Source of the DNA: Synechococcus sp. AG-679-A04
GTDB lineage: Bacteria; Cyanobacteriota; Cyanobacteriia; PCC-6307; Cyanobiaceae
NCBI GenBank assembly: GCA_003210775.1
Contig: QCUI01000010.1
Span: forward strand, 1-41,615
Direction of reading: 5' to 3'
Length of the DNA stretch: 41,615 nucleotides
Within the stretch, counting starts at the first letter, position 1. Each line of letters starts with the position of its first letter. Both the position numbers and the translations under genes were made by a program. Below, piece after piece: positions 33,477-41,615 of this stretch. The notes below the pieces were generated by a model. The model was not told the origin of the DNA. It saw only the letters and a program-made list of their open reading frames with translations, and did not search any database.

Positions 33477-34637
33477 TCAACTGCAGAGTGCCTGCTCTAG
33501 ACCGGCATCGAAGCGCTGCACGATCTCATCAAGCTGCTTGCGCTCAATCCACGGCCCGAGACTGATTCTGATGCTGGATCGGCGCACGGTCTCTGGAAGG
33601 CCCATGGCGACCAAGACGGGGCTATCGCTGTCTTTTCCAGATGAACAGGCACTGCCGCTGCTCACCGCCAATCCGCACGCATCAAGACTGCGAACAAGAC
33701 CACGCCCTGAAACAGGCTTGCCGTTGTGATCGCTGACCAGCAGTGACAGATGGTGAGGCAGCCGGTTCTCTGGATCACCACAGAGCGTCAGCCGTTCATC
33801 CCTGAGCAATCGGTCGCGTAAACCATCTCGAAGTGCAGCGATGCCTCGTCCTGATCGAGCGAGATTGGCTGGAGGACAGCACTCGATCTGATCCAGCGCA
33901 GCGGCCATGCCGGCAGCCAGAACAACAGATTCAGTACCACTTCTGAGGCCTCCCTCCTGTCCACCGCCTGAAAGGAGCGGCTTCAGCTCCGAGCGGCGCG
34001 ACTCCCGAGTCATCAGCAGGCCGATCCCTCTCGGTCCTCCGCTTTTGTGGGCCGAGCAGCTCAGTAAATCAACAGGTAATTGCTTCCAGCTGGGAAGTCC
34101 CTGGCTAAGGACCTGAGTGGCATCGGTATGTATGGGAATCCCCCTTGATCTGCAAGCATCCGCAACGGTCAGCAGAGGTTGAATCGTGCCGACCTCACCC
34201 TGGCCCCAGACCAGAGACACGATCTGGGTGGGTGGCGCCAACAGCTGGTCCAGAAGTTCCAGCCTGATCCTGCCCAGCTGATCAACAGGCCATTCGGTCA
34301 CGTCCCAGCCGCTCATAGACAGCAGATGTGCTGCCCCGGAGACGGCGGGGTGTTCCACCGAAGAGATCACAATCCGGCCTGGTGAACATGAGGCAGCAAG
34401 CCCATGAATTGCCAGATGAATGGATTCAGTGGCACCAGAGGTGAAGACCACATCCTGGTGATCTGCACAGAGGTTTACGGCAATCTGAGAGCGGGCCCTC
34501 TCGAGAGCTTCAGCAGCTTTCAAGCCGAAGCCGTGAAGACTGGAAGGATTAGCCCAGGCCTGATCCTGGGTCTCGATCATGCGTTGAAGCACCCCAGGCC
34601 TGAGGGGGGCCGTGGCGCAGGCATCGAGATAGATCAC
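33477..34637 (-). CDS. Cysteine desulfurase (NifS/IscS family)
   Basis: A 386-residue PLP enzyme that takes sulfur from cysteine for iron-sulfur clusters and thiolated cofactors. Seen are the N-terminal MIYLDACATAPLRPGV, FTSGATESIHLAI, the PLP lysine Lys198 in CSAHKSGGPRGIGLL, and the persulfide-carrying Cys331 in SSGSACSSGK. It belongs to the IscS/NifS group rather than SufS. Its start is 7 nt after dapF on the same strand. A paralogue would be expected in the suf operon elsewhere. Confidence 0.9.
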   Translation of the reverse strand: MIYLDACATAPLRPGVLQRMIETQDQAWANPSSLHGFGLKAAEALERARSQIAVNLCADHQDVVFTSGATESIHLAIHGLAASCSPGRIVISSVEHPAVSGAAHLLSMSGWDVTEWPVDQLGRIRLELLDQLLAPPTQIVSLVWGQGEVGTIQPLLTVADACRSRGIPIHTDATQVLSQGLPSWKQLPVDLLSCSAHKSGGPRGIGLLMTRESRRSELKPLLSGGGQEGGLRSGTESVVLAAGMAAALDQIECCPPANLARSGRGIAALRDGLRDRLLRDERLTLCGDPENRLPHHLSLLVSDHNGKPVSGRGLVRSLDACGLAVSSGSACSSGKDSDSPVLVAMGLPETVRRSSIRISLGPWIERKQLDEIVQRFDAGLEQALCS

Positions 34638-34644
34638 ACGTCTC

Positions 34645-35757
34645 TCAGAGTTGGGTATCGCGTTGGAGACGCGAAAGGGTTCGCTGTTCCAAGGATTCAG
34701 TGGCGATGTTGATCATCGAATCCAATGAGTTGGAGGCAAGAAATTCCTGAGCTCTGGACTGGGCTTCCTCCTCGGAACACGCATCAGCTGGTAGGCGATT
34801 GTCGGACTCACTGCTGGCTGCTTTGAAGGGTGCAGCTTGTTCCGCCTTCACCACCGATGCTTCATCAGTGTTGAAGGCAGTAATTGAAGTCTGAAACGGA
34901 ATGAGATCAGGGTTGAGAACACCATCGAACACGGAAATGGCAGGCCCAGTCATGAACACCGATGCAGCATTGTTCTCCCAGCTGATCTGAAGAGGACCAC
35001 CCGGCAACTCAACAGTCGCTTCCCGATCGCTGAGACCGAGAAGAACTGCAGCCACGAGCGTTGCGCAGGCACCGGTGCCACAAGCAAGAGTGGGACCAGC
35101 GCCTCGTTCCCACACTCTGATTTCAAGCTGAGAGCGTCCGTGCACCTTCAGAAAATGCACATTGGTCTTGGCCGGGAAGATCTCGTGGCACTCCAGCTCC
35201 GCTCCCCAGCGCTCAAAAGGAATGGAGTTGAGATCGTCGACGGGGACGATTGCATGGGGATTTCCCATACCCACTGCGGCGAGTCCAAGGGTGTCTCCAC
35301 CAAGGTTGAGTTCGCCCACAGGAAGTCCGCTTGCATCAGCCGAGAGGGTGGTGGGTACAGAGGCAGGCTCAAGAAAAGGAGCTCCCATATCCACACGGAT
35401 CTGGCCATCGTTCTGAAGTTCAGGAATGATCAGACCAGCGGGGGTTTCGATCGACCATCGACGTCCGGGACCATCTCCATCGCTGTCAGCGAGGAAGCGC
35501 GCAAGACAACGAATTCCATTGCCGCACATTTCTGCTTCAGACCCATCGGCATTGAAGATGCGCATGCGTAGCTCAGCATCCTTCTCCGGAGGAAGAGCCA
35601 GGATCAATCCATCAGCTCCAATGCCGAACCGTCGATCACAAAGGCGTTGGACCCAGCCCGGATCCGGGCTATGAATCTCGGTAGGCAATTGTCCGGAACG
35701 TCCTTCCATCAAAATGAAGTCGTTGCCAAGCCCTTGATATTTACTGAACGTCAGCAT
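34645..35757 (-). CDS. dapF: Diaminopimelate epimerase with C-terminal extension
   Basis: A 370-residue enzyme converting LL- to meso-diaminopimelate for lysine and peptidoglycan. The two catalytic cysteines are Cys78 (AEMCGNGIRCLARF) and Cys226 (PTLACGTGACATL); MLTFSKYQGLGNDFI opens it. The catalytic body ends at the usual point (FMTGPAISVFDGVL, about 281). The last 85-90 residues are extra: polar, with an acidic Glu/Ala-rich helix (ACSEEEAQSRAQEFLASN), and not recognised. The cysteine desulfurase begins 7 nt later. hfq, a common neighbour of dapF in cyanobacteria, is about 1.4 kb away on the other strand. Confidence 0.9.
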   Translation of the reverse strand: MLTFSKYQGLGNDFILMEGRSGQLPTEIHSPDPGWVQRLCDRRFGIGADGLILALPPEKDAELRMRIFNADGSEAEMCGNGIRCLARFLADSDGDGPGRRWSIETPAGLIIPELQNDGQIRVDMGAPFLEPASVPTTLSADASGLPVGELNLGGDTLGLAAVGMGNPHAIVPVDDLNSIPFERWGAELECHEIFPAKTNVHFLKVHGRSQLEIRVWERGAGPTLACGTGACATLVAAVLLGLSDREATVELPGGPLQISWENNAASVFMTGPAISVFDGVLNPDLIPFQTSITAFNTDEASVVKAEQAAPFKAASSESDNRLPADACSEEEAQSRAQEFLASNSLDSMINIATESLEQRTLSRLQRDTQL

Positions 35758-35899
35758 TCAGAATAAGTCTGTGATACCAGCACATTACAGGATTTCGAGA
35801 ATTGATATTCAACACTCAACCCTGCTTAGCTCTGTGCAACACCAGCACTCAATCTGGGCAGATCCCTGCTTCCCATATTAATTACTAGAAGCTTTCGAT

Positions 35900-35980
35900 T
35901 CAGGTTGCTGATGAGAGAATTGCCCAACCCCCGAGCATTGCCACGAGGGGTAGAATGAGAAGTAGTAAAAAATTCAACAT
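35900..35980 (-). CDS. 26-residue membrane peptide candidate
   Basis: From ATG 35980 to TGA 35902-35900: MLNFLLLLILPLVAM followed by LGGWAILSSAT, a single membrane helix. Size and composition are like the one-helix subunits of photosynthetic complexes, but it matches none that I know. There is no strong Shine-Dalgarno. It is the only frame with protein character in the 390-bp gap between dapF and the lipoprotein gene. Confidence 0.35.
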   Translation of the reverse strand: MLNFLLLLILPLVAMLGGWAILSSAT

Positions 35981-36148
35981 AAAATTTTCTGCAAAATCAA
36001 CACTAATTTAATGGTAGAGGCAGAAAAACGAGAAGCAATGATCAGATGATTGCATCACAAAGACGAATCAAACGATACGTTGATCAACAGCATTGACTTC
36101 CCTGCCTGAAGCTCGAAATCGGCCTAACAGACAGCCTCCTGCACAGCA

Positions 36149-36472
36149 TCAATTCTTAAGCCTGAATGTCTTCACGACTGTCCATTTCGCCATAATTTTC
36201 TCATCTTGCTCTTGGTTGCCAGTCAAATACTCTCCCTCATAACCAAGATACAACGACTGATCAGGGTTCAACTTGCAGCGTCTATTGAATAACGCATAGT
36301 CCATGCCGAATCTGACGACTTCCCGTCTTGATTCCTCCTTCCACTGATAGCAGAGCTCATCAGCCTCAGTACTTTCCAACATTTTCTGAGGAGACATAAA
36401 ATATTGACAGCCCTCCAGGCAGAGTCCTAATACGACAAAAAATAATAGCTTTACTGAGCAAACCATTGCCAT
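36149..36472 (-). CDS. Small lipoprotein
   Basis: A 107-residue predicted lipoprotein: hydrophobic N-terminus (LLFFVVLGL) and lipobox LEGC with the lipidated Cys22. The mature part is charged, with a Cys pair and aromatic residues (ELCYQWKEESRREVVRFG, then LYLGYEGEYLTGN). ATG 36472 or 36466 may start it. The family is unknown. The 36473-36695 gap that follows contains nothing I can support. Confidence 0.65.
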   Translation of the reverse strand: MAMVCSVKLLFFVVLGLCLEGCQYFMSPQKMLESTEADELCYQWKEESRREVVRFGMDYALFNRRCKLNPDQSLYLGYEGEYLTGNQEQDEKIMAKWTVVKTFRLKN

Positions 36473-36695
36473 TAAGAACCGAATTTAGACACAGGTTAAC
36501 CCATCTTCACCATCTTCATTGCCATGCTGATATCAATTTGTATCACGCTTATCCCGAAGTCGTGCGACATCTTGATCTGAACAGTTAAATCAAAAGACTC
36601 ATCGATCATCCCGCTTAAAAACGGTTCAATCAATCGTGGCATTTACAGCTATCGAGGTGCCATCACAGCAGCACTTGCTCAAACATCATTTTTGA

Positions 36696-36926
36696 TCAGG
36701 GTGAAGTCCAGAATCCACTGTAAAACCAGTCGTTTAGGAATTGATTCAGTTCCTCATCTGTTTGACAGCCGCTCTCCCTCACCAACTCATCATCAGAATC
36801 CACTTTACGGATTTCATAAAAATCTTCAGGGGTGAAATCACCTTCATCCAGTTGATCCAACATGGATGCCCACTGATTCGTCAGTGCGATGAGCAATTGC
36901 TCTCTTGTCTCAGGGATTAAGTTCAA
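36696..36926 (-). CDS. Small acidic hypothetical protein
   Basis: A 76-residue acidic protein: PETREQLLIALTNQWASML, an Asp/Glu-rich centre (DEGDFTPEDFYEIRKVDSDD) and the aromatic end FLNDWFYSGFWTSP. No catalytic motif. The function is unknown; composition suggests a folded protein rather than a shadow frame. It is divergent from hfq across 182 bp. Confidence 0.55.
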   Translation of the reverse strand: MNLIPETREQLLIALTNQWASMLDQLDEGDFTPEDFYEIRKVDSDDELVRESGCQTDEELNQFLNDWFYSGFWTSP

Positions 36927-37108
36927 CGATCAAGACCGTGATCAGTACTTCGCTGGTGCAGGAAAGGTTGATGCCTTGTCATCAGGCTTTGGCACGATCA
37001 GTCTGCAGGATCACTCGATCACTGAACGACGCACCCCTCTCGCCTGATTGACGTTGTCATGGGTCTTTGCTGGAGTGCAGGAGAAACGCTCTTTTTTATT
37101 TCCACACC

Positions 37109-37330
37109 ATGGATTCAACGGGCTTTGATCCCAGCTTGCCCGGTATCCGGTTGATTCAGTCGTGGATTCGTGAGCAGCGCGTGCTCGGAATCGAGCTGAA
37201 TGATGGCCGCAGATTGGATGGCCGACTCGCTTGGCAGGATCCTCAGTACTTCGCGCTCCAAAAGGACGAAAGCCACGACCCCATCTTGATCAATCGACTG
37301 GCTGTGCTCACCATTCGCCCCTTGGCCTGA
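37109..37330 (+). CDS. hfq: Cyanobacterial Hfq
   Basis: A 73-residue member of the Sm/Hfq family in its cyanobacterial form. It begins with [19 protein letters not shown] (the N-terminal helix), then [26 protein letters not shown] as the Sm1-like strands, and [15 protein letters not shown] as Sm2. The classical RNA-binding YKHA motif is missing, as usual in cyanobacteria, where Hfq acts with the type IV pilus base and motility more than as a general sRNA chaperone. The ATG 37109 is chosen because the alignment begins there; the frame is open upstream to 37067. Confidence 0.85.
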   Translation: MDSTGFDPSLPGIRLIQSWIREQRVLGIELNDGRRLDGRLAWQDPQYFALQKDESHDPILINRLAVLTIRPLA

Positions 37331-37400
37331 GCGACTTCAGGACTGCAGCAAGAGAAAGGACTCAAGCTGTGTCACGATCTCTCGCAGGTGTTCTCCTGAT

Positions 37401-40037
37401 GTGACAGCCCCGCAGTTCTCATCCATACCCGAATCCACCTCGGGGCTGTCCGATCGCTACGACCCCTCCCTACTCGAGGAACAGTGGCAGCGAAAATGGG
37501 ACCAAGAGGCTCTTTATCAAACGCAAGAGCCAGGGCCTGGCCAAAAGGCGTTTTATGCGCTTTCGATGTTTCCATATCCCTCCGGCAGCCTTCATATGGG
37601 GCATGTTCGGAACTACGTGATCACTGATGTGATCGCCAGAGCCCAGCGCATGCGCGGTGATGCTGTGCTGCATCCGATGGGATGGGACGCCTTTGGGTTG
37701 CCTGCTGAAAACGCAGCGATTGAACGCAACGTGGACCCCGGGGTCTGGACGGACCGAAATATTGAACAAATGCGCAATCAGCTCGGTCGTCTGGGTCTAT
37801 CGATCGACTGGTCACGAGAACTGGCCACATGCCATGAGGACTATTACCGCTGGACGCAGTGGCTTTTTCTTGAGTTGCATTCAGCAGACCTGGCCTACCA
37901 GAAAGAAGCAACTGTTAACTGGGACCCCATCGACCAGACGGTGCTTGCCAATGAGCAAGTTGATTCCGAAGGGCGCTCCTGGCGATCCGGTGCGCTGGTC
38001 GAGCAGAAAAACCTGAAGCAGTGGTTCTTGAAAATCACCCAGTACGCGGATTCACTGCTCGACGACCTGGATCTGCTGCAGGGTTGGCCTGAGCGGGTCC
38101 GCACAATGCAGGCCAACTGGATCGGCCGCTCGATCGGGGCTGAAATCGACTTCCAGGTGGATGGCCACAAAGACGCCACGATCACTGTGTTCACAACCAG
38201 GGCTGACACCCTGTTCGGTGTCAGTTACGTCGTTCTGGCCCCTGAACATCCTTTGGTTGATGCTCTCACCACTGCCGAACAGCGTGAATCCGTCCAAGCC
38301 TTCCGCGATCTTGTCGGCGACCTGTCCAATGATGAGCGCACGGCGGATGATCGTCCCAAGCGGGGTGTCGCCACGGGTGCCGAGGCGGTGAATCCGGCCA
38401 ACGGTCAGAACGTGCCGATTTGGGTGGCTGACTACGTCCTGGCGGGTTATGGGACCGGAGCAGTGATGGGAGTGCCCGCCCATGACGAACGCGATTTCCT
38501 CTTCGCACGGACATACGAACTTCCTGTGAAGCGCGTGATCCAGGTGGACGGCGCTGACGAACACCTCAACGACGGTGAGGCATGGACAGGGCCTGGAGCA
38601 CTGGTGAACAGCGGAGCGTTCGATGGACAAAGCAATGACCAGGCCAAGCAGACCATCACCGCACACGGAACGACAAAAGGTTGGGCGCGAGCCAAGCGGC
38701 AATACAGGCTTCGAGATTGGCTGATCTCGCGACAGCGCTACTGGGGTTGTCCGATTCCAATCATTCATTGCCCTGACTGCGGCGCACAGCAGGTTCCAGC
38801 AGATCAGTTACCGGTGGCTCTGCCCAAAGACGTCAATCTGGCTGGCAAAGGGGGATCACCTCTTGCCGCACTTGATGACTGGGTGAAAGTCCCCTGTCCA
38901 ATCTGTGGGAAGCCGGCACGGCGCGAGACAGACACCATGGACACTTTTATGTGTTCGTCCTGGTATTTCCTGCGATTTGCTGATCCTCACAACTTCGAAC
39001 GTCCTTTTGACAAAGAGGCCGTGAAGCGGTGGTTGCCCGTTCAGCAGTACGTGGGAGGCATTGAGCACGCCATTCTGCACTTGCTTTACTCGAGATTTTT
39101 CACCAAAGCACTGAAGGATCGCGGACTGATCTCAATTAATGAGCCGTTCGAGCGGCTGTTGACTCAGGGAATGGTGCAAGGGGTGACCTACCGCAATCCA
39201 CGTACCGGGAAATATGTCGCTCCAGCTCTGGTTGCCGATCAGGGTGCTCCCACTGATCCCGACGACGGAGGGGAGCTTGAGGTGCTGTTCGAAAAAATGT
39301 CCAAGTCGAAGCACAACGGAGTCGATCCAGCACTGGTCATTGACAGGTATGGAGCGGACACGGCTCGGATGTTCATCCTTTTCAAAGCACCACCGGAGAA
39401 AGATCTTGAGTGGGATGACGCCGATGTGGAAGGTCAGTTTCGCTTCCTTCAACGTCTCTGGCGTCTGGTGGACAGCGTCAGGAAAGTGACAGCACCGGAT
39501 CAACTGTTCAGCAACGACTCAACAGCAACTCCCGCAGAGCTTTCGGAATTAGAAACAGGGATTAGACGGGCTGTTCATCTGGCCATTCAGGCTGTGGGTG
39601 AGGATCTAAGCGGCGATTTCCAGTTCAACACGGCGATTTCGGAGTTGATGAAACTCTCGAACAGTCTTTCAGGACCTGTACTTAAAGCATCAAGACCGGT
39701 CCAGGTGGAGGCGATGGGAGCACTAATCAGGCTGCTAGCTCCGTTTGCACCGCATCTTGCAGAGGAATTCTGGGTTCGACTCGGTGGAGAAGGCAGTGTT
39801 CATCACCAGGCCTGGCCTGTCCATGATCCAGAAGCACTCGTACAAGACACTGTTGATCTCGTGATTCAGGTCAAGGGAAAGGTGCGTGGAACCATTCAGG
39901 TTCCAGCTGACTGCGACAAGGAAACACTTGAAGCCCTCGCGCTGGCCAGCGAAGTGGCTGAGCGCTGGTTGGACGGCAAGCCGCCCAGACGGGTGATTGT
40001 GGTGCCTGGAAAGCTTGTGAATCTGGTGCCTTCCTGA
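37401..40037 (+). CDS. leuS: Leucyl-tRNA synthetase
   Basis: An 878-residue class I aminoacyl-tRNA synthetase that charges tRNA-Leu. The HIGH-type motif is [15 protein letters not shown] (residues 59-72) and the KMSKS loop is [10 protein letters not shown] (Lys632-Ser636). The editing domain shows [14 protein letters not shown] and [10 protein letters not shown]; a zinc-type CPDCG and CPICG pair lies near 455 and 500; the anticodon-binding and C-terminal domains follow, ending with KVRGTIQVP. The start is GTG 37401. It is convergent with pgi (7-bp gap, no clear terminator). Confidence 0.97.
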   Translation: MTAPQFSSIPESTSGLSDRYDPSLLEEQWQRKWDQEALYQTQEPGPGQKAFYALSMFPYPSGSLHMGHVRNYVITDVIARAQRMRGDAVLHPMGWDAFGLPAENAAIERNVDPGVWTDRNIEQMRNQLGRLGLSIDWSRELATCHEDYYRWTQWLFLELHSADLAYQKEATVNWDPIDQTVLANEQVDSEGRSWRSGALVEQKNLKQWFLKITQYADSLLDDLDLLQGWPERVRTMQANWIGRSIGAEIDFQVDGHKDATITVFTTRADTLFGVSYVVLAPEHPLVDALTTAEQRESVQAFRDLVGDLSNDERTADDRPKRGVATGAEAVNPANGQNVPIWVADYVLAGYGTGAVMGVPAHDERDFLFARTYELPVKRVIQVDGADEHLNDGEAWTGPGALVNSGAFDGQSNDQAKQTITAHGTTKGWARAKRQYRLRDWLISRQRYWGCPIPIIHCPDCGAQQVPADQLPVALPKDVNLAGKGGSPLAALDDWVKVPCPICGKPARRETDTMDTFMCSSWYFLRFADPHNFERPFDKEAVKRWLPVQQYVGGIEHAILHLLYSRFFTKALKDRGLISINEPFERLLTQGMVQGVTYRNPRTGKYVAPALVADQGAPTDPDDGGELEVLFEKMSKSKHNGVDPALVIDRYGADTARMFILFKAPPEKDLEWDDADVEGQFRFLQRLWRLVDSVRKVTAPDQLFSNDSTATPAELSELETGIRRAVHLAIQAVGEDLSGDFQFNTAISELMKLSNSLSGPVLKASRPVQVEAMGALIRLLAPFAPHLAEEFWVRLGGEGSVHHQAWPVHDPEALVQDTVDLVIQVKGKVRGTIQVPADCDKETLEALALASEVAERWLDGKPPRRVIVVPGKLVNLVPS

Positions 40038-40044
40038 ATGCCAA

Positions 40045-41615
40045 TCAGGATTGACTGAAACGCAGAGTTGCCGGTTTGTTCCAGTCGCCCTGTGCCTGAT
40101 AGCCGCGATTGTTACCGGTGAGATGGCGCACAATCCAGAAGACAGCTTCAACCGATCCCTCACCGATGGCCTGTTGGATCTCCACAACTGAGCGAGACAC
40201 ACCATCGCTGAGGACTTCCTCAACCTGGAGCTGGAGTTTGAGGATCGCTGCTGCAGCCTTCTTGCCGGCCTCCACCCCCGGCTGGTGATAGGCATTGATA
40301 TTGACCAGTTCTCCGTAGAAGCCCACGGCACGCTCAAAAAGTGCAATCAGAGCGCCAAGTCGGCGGGCATCGAACTGACGCATGCTGATACTCAGACTCT
40401 GACGTCCTCCTTCAGTCAGGGCCGAGCGGGTTCCTTGAAGGAATCCATCAAGAAAGTCTCCAGGCCGTTCTCCGTTGATCTCGGGGATGTCCTCCACATC
40501 ACGAAGCACTTCGATGAAGGTCACGAAGAAATTGTCGACACCATCTCGAAGTTGCTGAACGTAGGCGTGTTGATCCGTTGACCCCTTGTTGCCATAAACG
40601 GCAATGCCCTGATGGACCACATCACCATTGCGATCGAGGCGCTTCCCGAGAGACTCCATCACCAGCTGCTGCAGGTAACGACTGAACACCTCCAGACGAT
40701 CGCGATAGGGGAGCACCACCATGTCGCGCTTGCCCTTGCCTCCCCCGGCCGAGTACCAGGCTGCTGCCATCAGTGCTGCAGGGTTGCGGCGCACATCACT
40801 CTCACGAGTGGCTTCGTCCATCTGAGACGCACCTGCCAGGAAACTGCGGATATCAGATCCGATCAGAGCTCCCGGAACCAGACCAACAGCACTGGTGATG
40901 CTGGTACGGCCTCCGACCCAGTCGAACATGTCGAAACGCTGAAGCCATTGTTCATCAACAGCCTGTTTGTCGAGCTTGCTGTTGGCCATGGTGATCGCCA
41001 CAGCCTGTGCCGACCAGTTCCCTCCCGCCGCCTTAATGCGATGGCGTGCCTGCTCCATTCCCAGATGAGGCTCAGCTGTCCCTCCGGATTTGCTCACCGT
41101 CACAACCAAGGTGGTGCGTAGAGCATCACCAAGCTCGGTAAGGACCCGACTCATTCCGTTCGGATCCACATTGTCGAAGAAGTGGAAAGGAAGTCCTGCC
41201 CCCTTGTCCTGAAGAGCGCGGATCATCAGCAGGGGGCCGAGTCCACTGCCACCGATGCCGATCCAGAGCACATCCGTGAAGGGTTGACCAGTCGGAGACT
41301 TGATCGTTCCTTTGATGACCGCCTTTCCGAACTGCTCGATCTGATCAATTTCGGAAGCGATGTGCTGACTCACTTCCGGATCAGGAGCCAGTTGAGGATG
41401 TCTCAGCCAGTAATGACCAACCTGACGACTTTCGTCTGCATTGGCGATGGCACCGTTCTCAAGGGCCTTCATTGCCTCGAAAGCCTTTTCCAGTCTGGGT
41501 GTGAGCTCTTCAAGCTCAGCATTATTCAAGTGCATGCGACTGACATCCAGCCACATTCCGAGGTCCTCGTGGTGCCAGAGAAGATCACAGAATCTCTGCC
41601 ATTGAATCTGGGCAT
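40045..41615 (-). CDS. pgi: Glucose-6-phosphate isomerase (5' end cut by window)
   Basis: About 523 residues of the enzyme that interconverts glucose-6-phosphate and fructose-6-phosphate. The family motifs are present: WIGIGGSGLGP, VTVSKSGGTAEPHLGM, GGRTSITSAVGL, a Glu region EVFSRYLQQLVMESLGKR and ININAYHQPGVEAGK-like sequence near the end. The frame stays open past the ATG at 41556 through to the right edge of the window (WQRFCDLLWHHEDLGMWLDV), so the true start is outside, probably about 10 codons away. Convergent with leuS. Confidence 0.95.
   Translation of the reverse strand, partial: AQIQWQRFCDLLWHHEDLGMWLDVSRMHLNNAELEELTPRLEKAFEAMKALENGAIANADESRQVGHYWLRHPQLAPDPEVSQHIASEIDQIEQFGKAVIKGTIKSPTGQPFTDVLWIGIGGSGLGPLLMIRALQDKGAGLPFHFFDNVDPNGMSRVLTELGDALRTTLVVTVSKSGGTAEPHLGMEQARHRIKAAGGNWSAQAVAITMANSKLDKQAVDEQWLQRFDMFDWVGGRTSITSAVGLVPGALIGSDIRSFLAGASQMDEATRESDVRRNPAALMAAAWYSAGGGKGKRDMVVLPYRDRLEVFSRYLQQLVMESLGKRLDRNGDVVHQGIAVYGNKGSTDQHAYVQQLRDGVDNFFVTFIEVLRDVEDIPEINGERPGDFLDGFLQGTRSALTEGGRQSLSISMRQFDARRLGALIALFERAVGFYGELVNINAYHQPGVEAGKKAAAAILKLQLQVEEVLSDGVSRSVVEIQQAIGEGSVEAVFWIVRHLTGNNRGYQAQGDWNKPATLRFSQS

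Noticed and set aside
41554-41556. ATG at 41556 as the pgi start
   Set aside because: The frame remains open and pgi-like to the window edge, with residues typical of the family N-terminus, so the ATG is internal and the gene is cut by the window.
1-41615. CRISPR arrays, rRNA, tRNA genes and insertion sequences
   Set aside because: No regularly spaced repeats, no rRNA-like sequence, no complete tRNA cloverleaf and no transposase were seen on either strand.

Overview
The window looks like a chromosomal segment of a marine picocyanobacterium of the Synechococcus/Cyanobium type. The evidence is the cobalamin-linked gene set (aerobic-type cobN, B12-dependent metH), a Ycf66-family membrane protein, a HemJ-type protoporphyrinogen oxidase, the short cyanobacterial form of Hfq near dapF, a prochlorosin-like Nif11 leader peptide, and tightly packed genes with many 1-11 nt overlaps. 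The species is not identified from sequence alone.

Layout. (1) 1-1433: the 3' end of an unknown gene, a strong terminator, an orphan Nif11/prochlorosin-like precursor peptide and a Ycf66-like membrane protein. (2) About 1505-11377: a roughly 10 kb genomic island. It has a minimal tyrosine recombinase on the + strand at the left end. Everything else runs on the - strand: a four-gene overlapping operon headed by an excisionase-like DNA-binding protein, two unknown genes, a 1045-residue primase-helicase (AEP-like plus DUF3987-like), an iteron array that looks like a replication origin, three small proteins including a PD-(D/E)XK-like nuclease, a gene broken by a stop and a frameshift, a hairpin cluster, a helical protein and a lone small-terminase-like protein. 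No capsid, portal, tail or large-terminase gene is present. This is the gene content expected of a phage satellite or tycheposon-like element that replicates itself and borrows the packaging of a helper phage. At its right edge a sigma-70 family gene stops right after region 2. (3) 11644-41615: ordinary core genome. It contains an ATP adenylyltransferase/Ap4A phosphorylase, a SpoIID-domain protein, an SDR, DUF2237, metH, ilvE, cobN, a PHP phosphoesterase, hemJ, a photolyase-related protein, uvrC, coaD, a coiled-coil protein, a PBP4-type carboxypeptidase, DUF4330, DUF1995, a cysteine desulfurase, dapF, small unknowns, hfq, leuS and the truncated 5' end of pgi at the window edge.

How the parts fit. 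In the island the recombinase and Xis-like protein would handle integration and excision, the primase-helicase would act on the adjacent iterons, and the TerS-like protein could redirect packaging; the remaining genes are unassigned. In the core part, cobN (cobalt insertion into B12) lies close to the B12 user metH, and hemJ supplies the shared tetrapyrrole route. dapF and the carboxypeptidase serve peptidoglycan precursor and wall turnover, and the SpoIID-domain protein may act on the wall too. All product calls are from motif recognition by eye; no database search was run.
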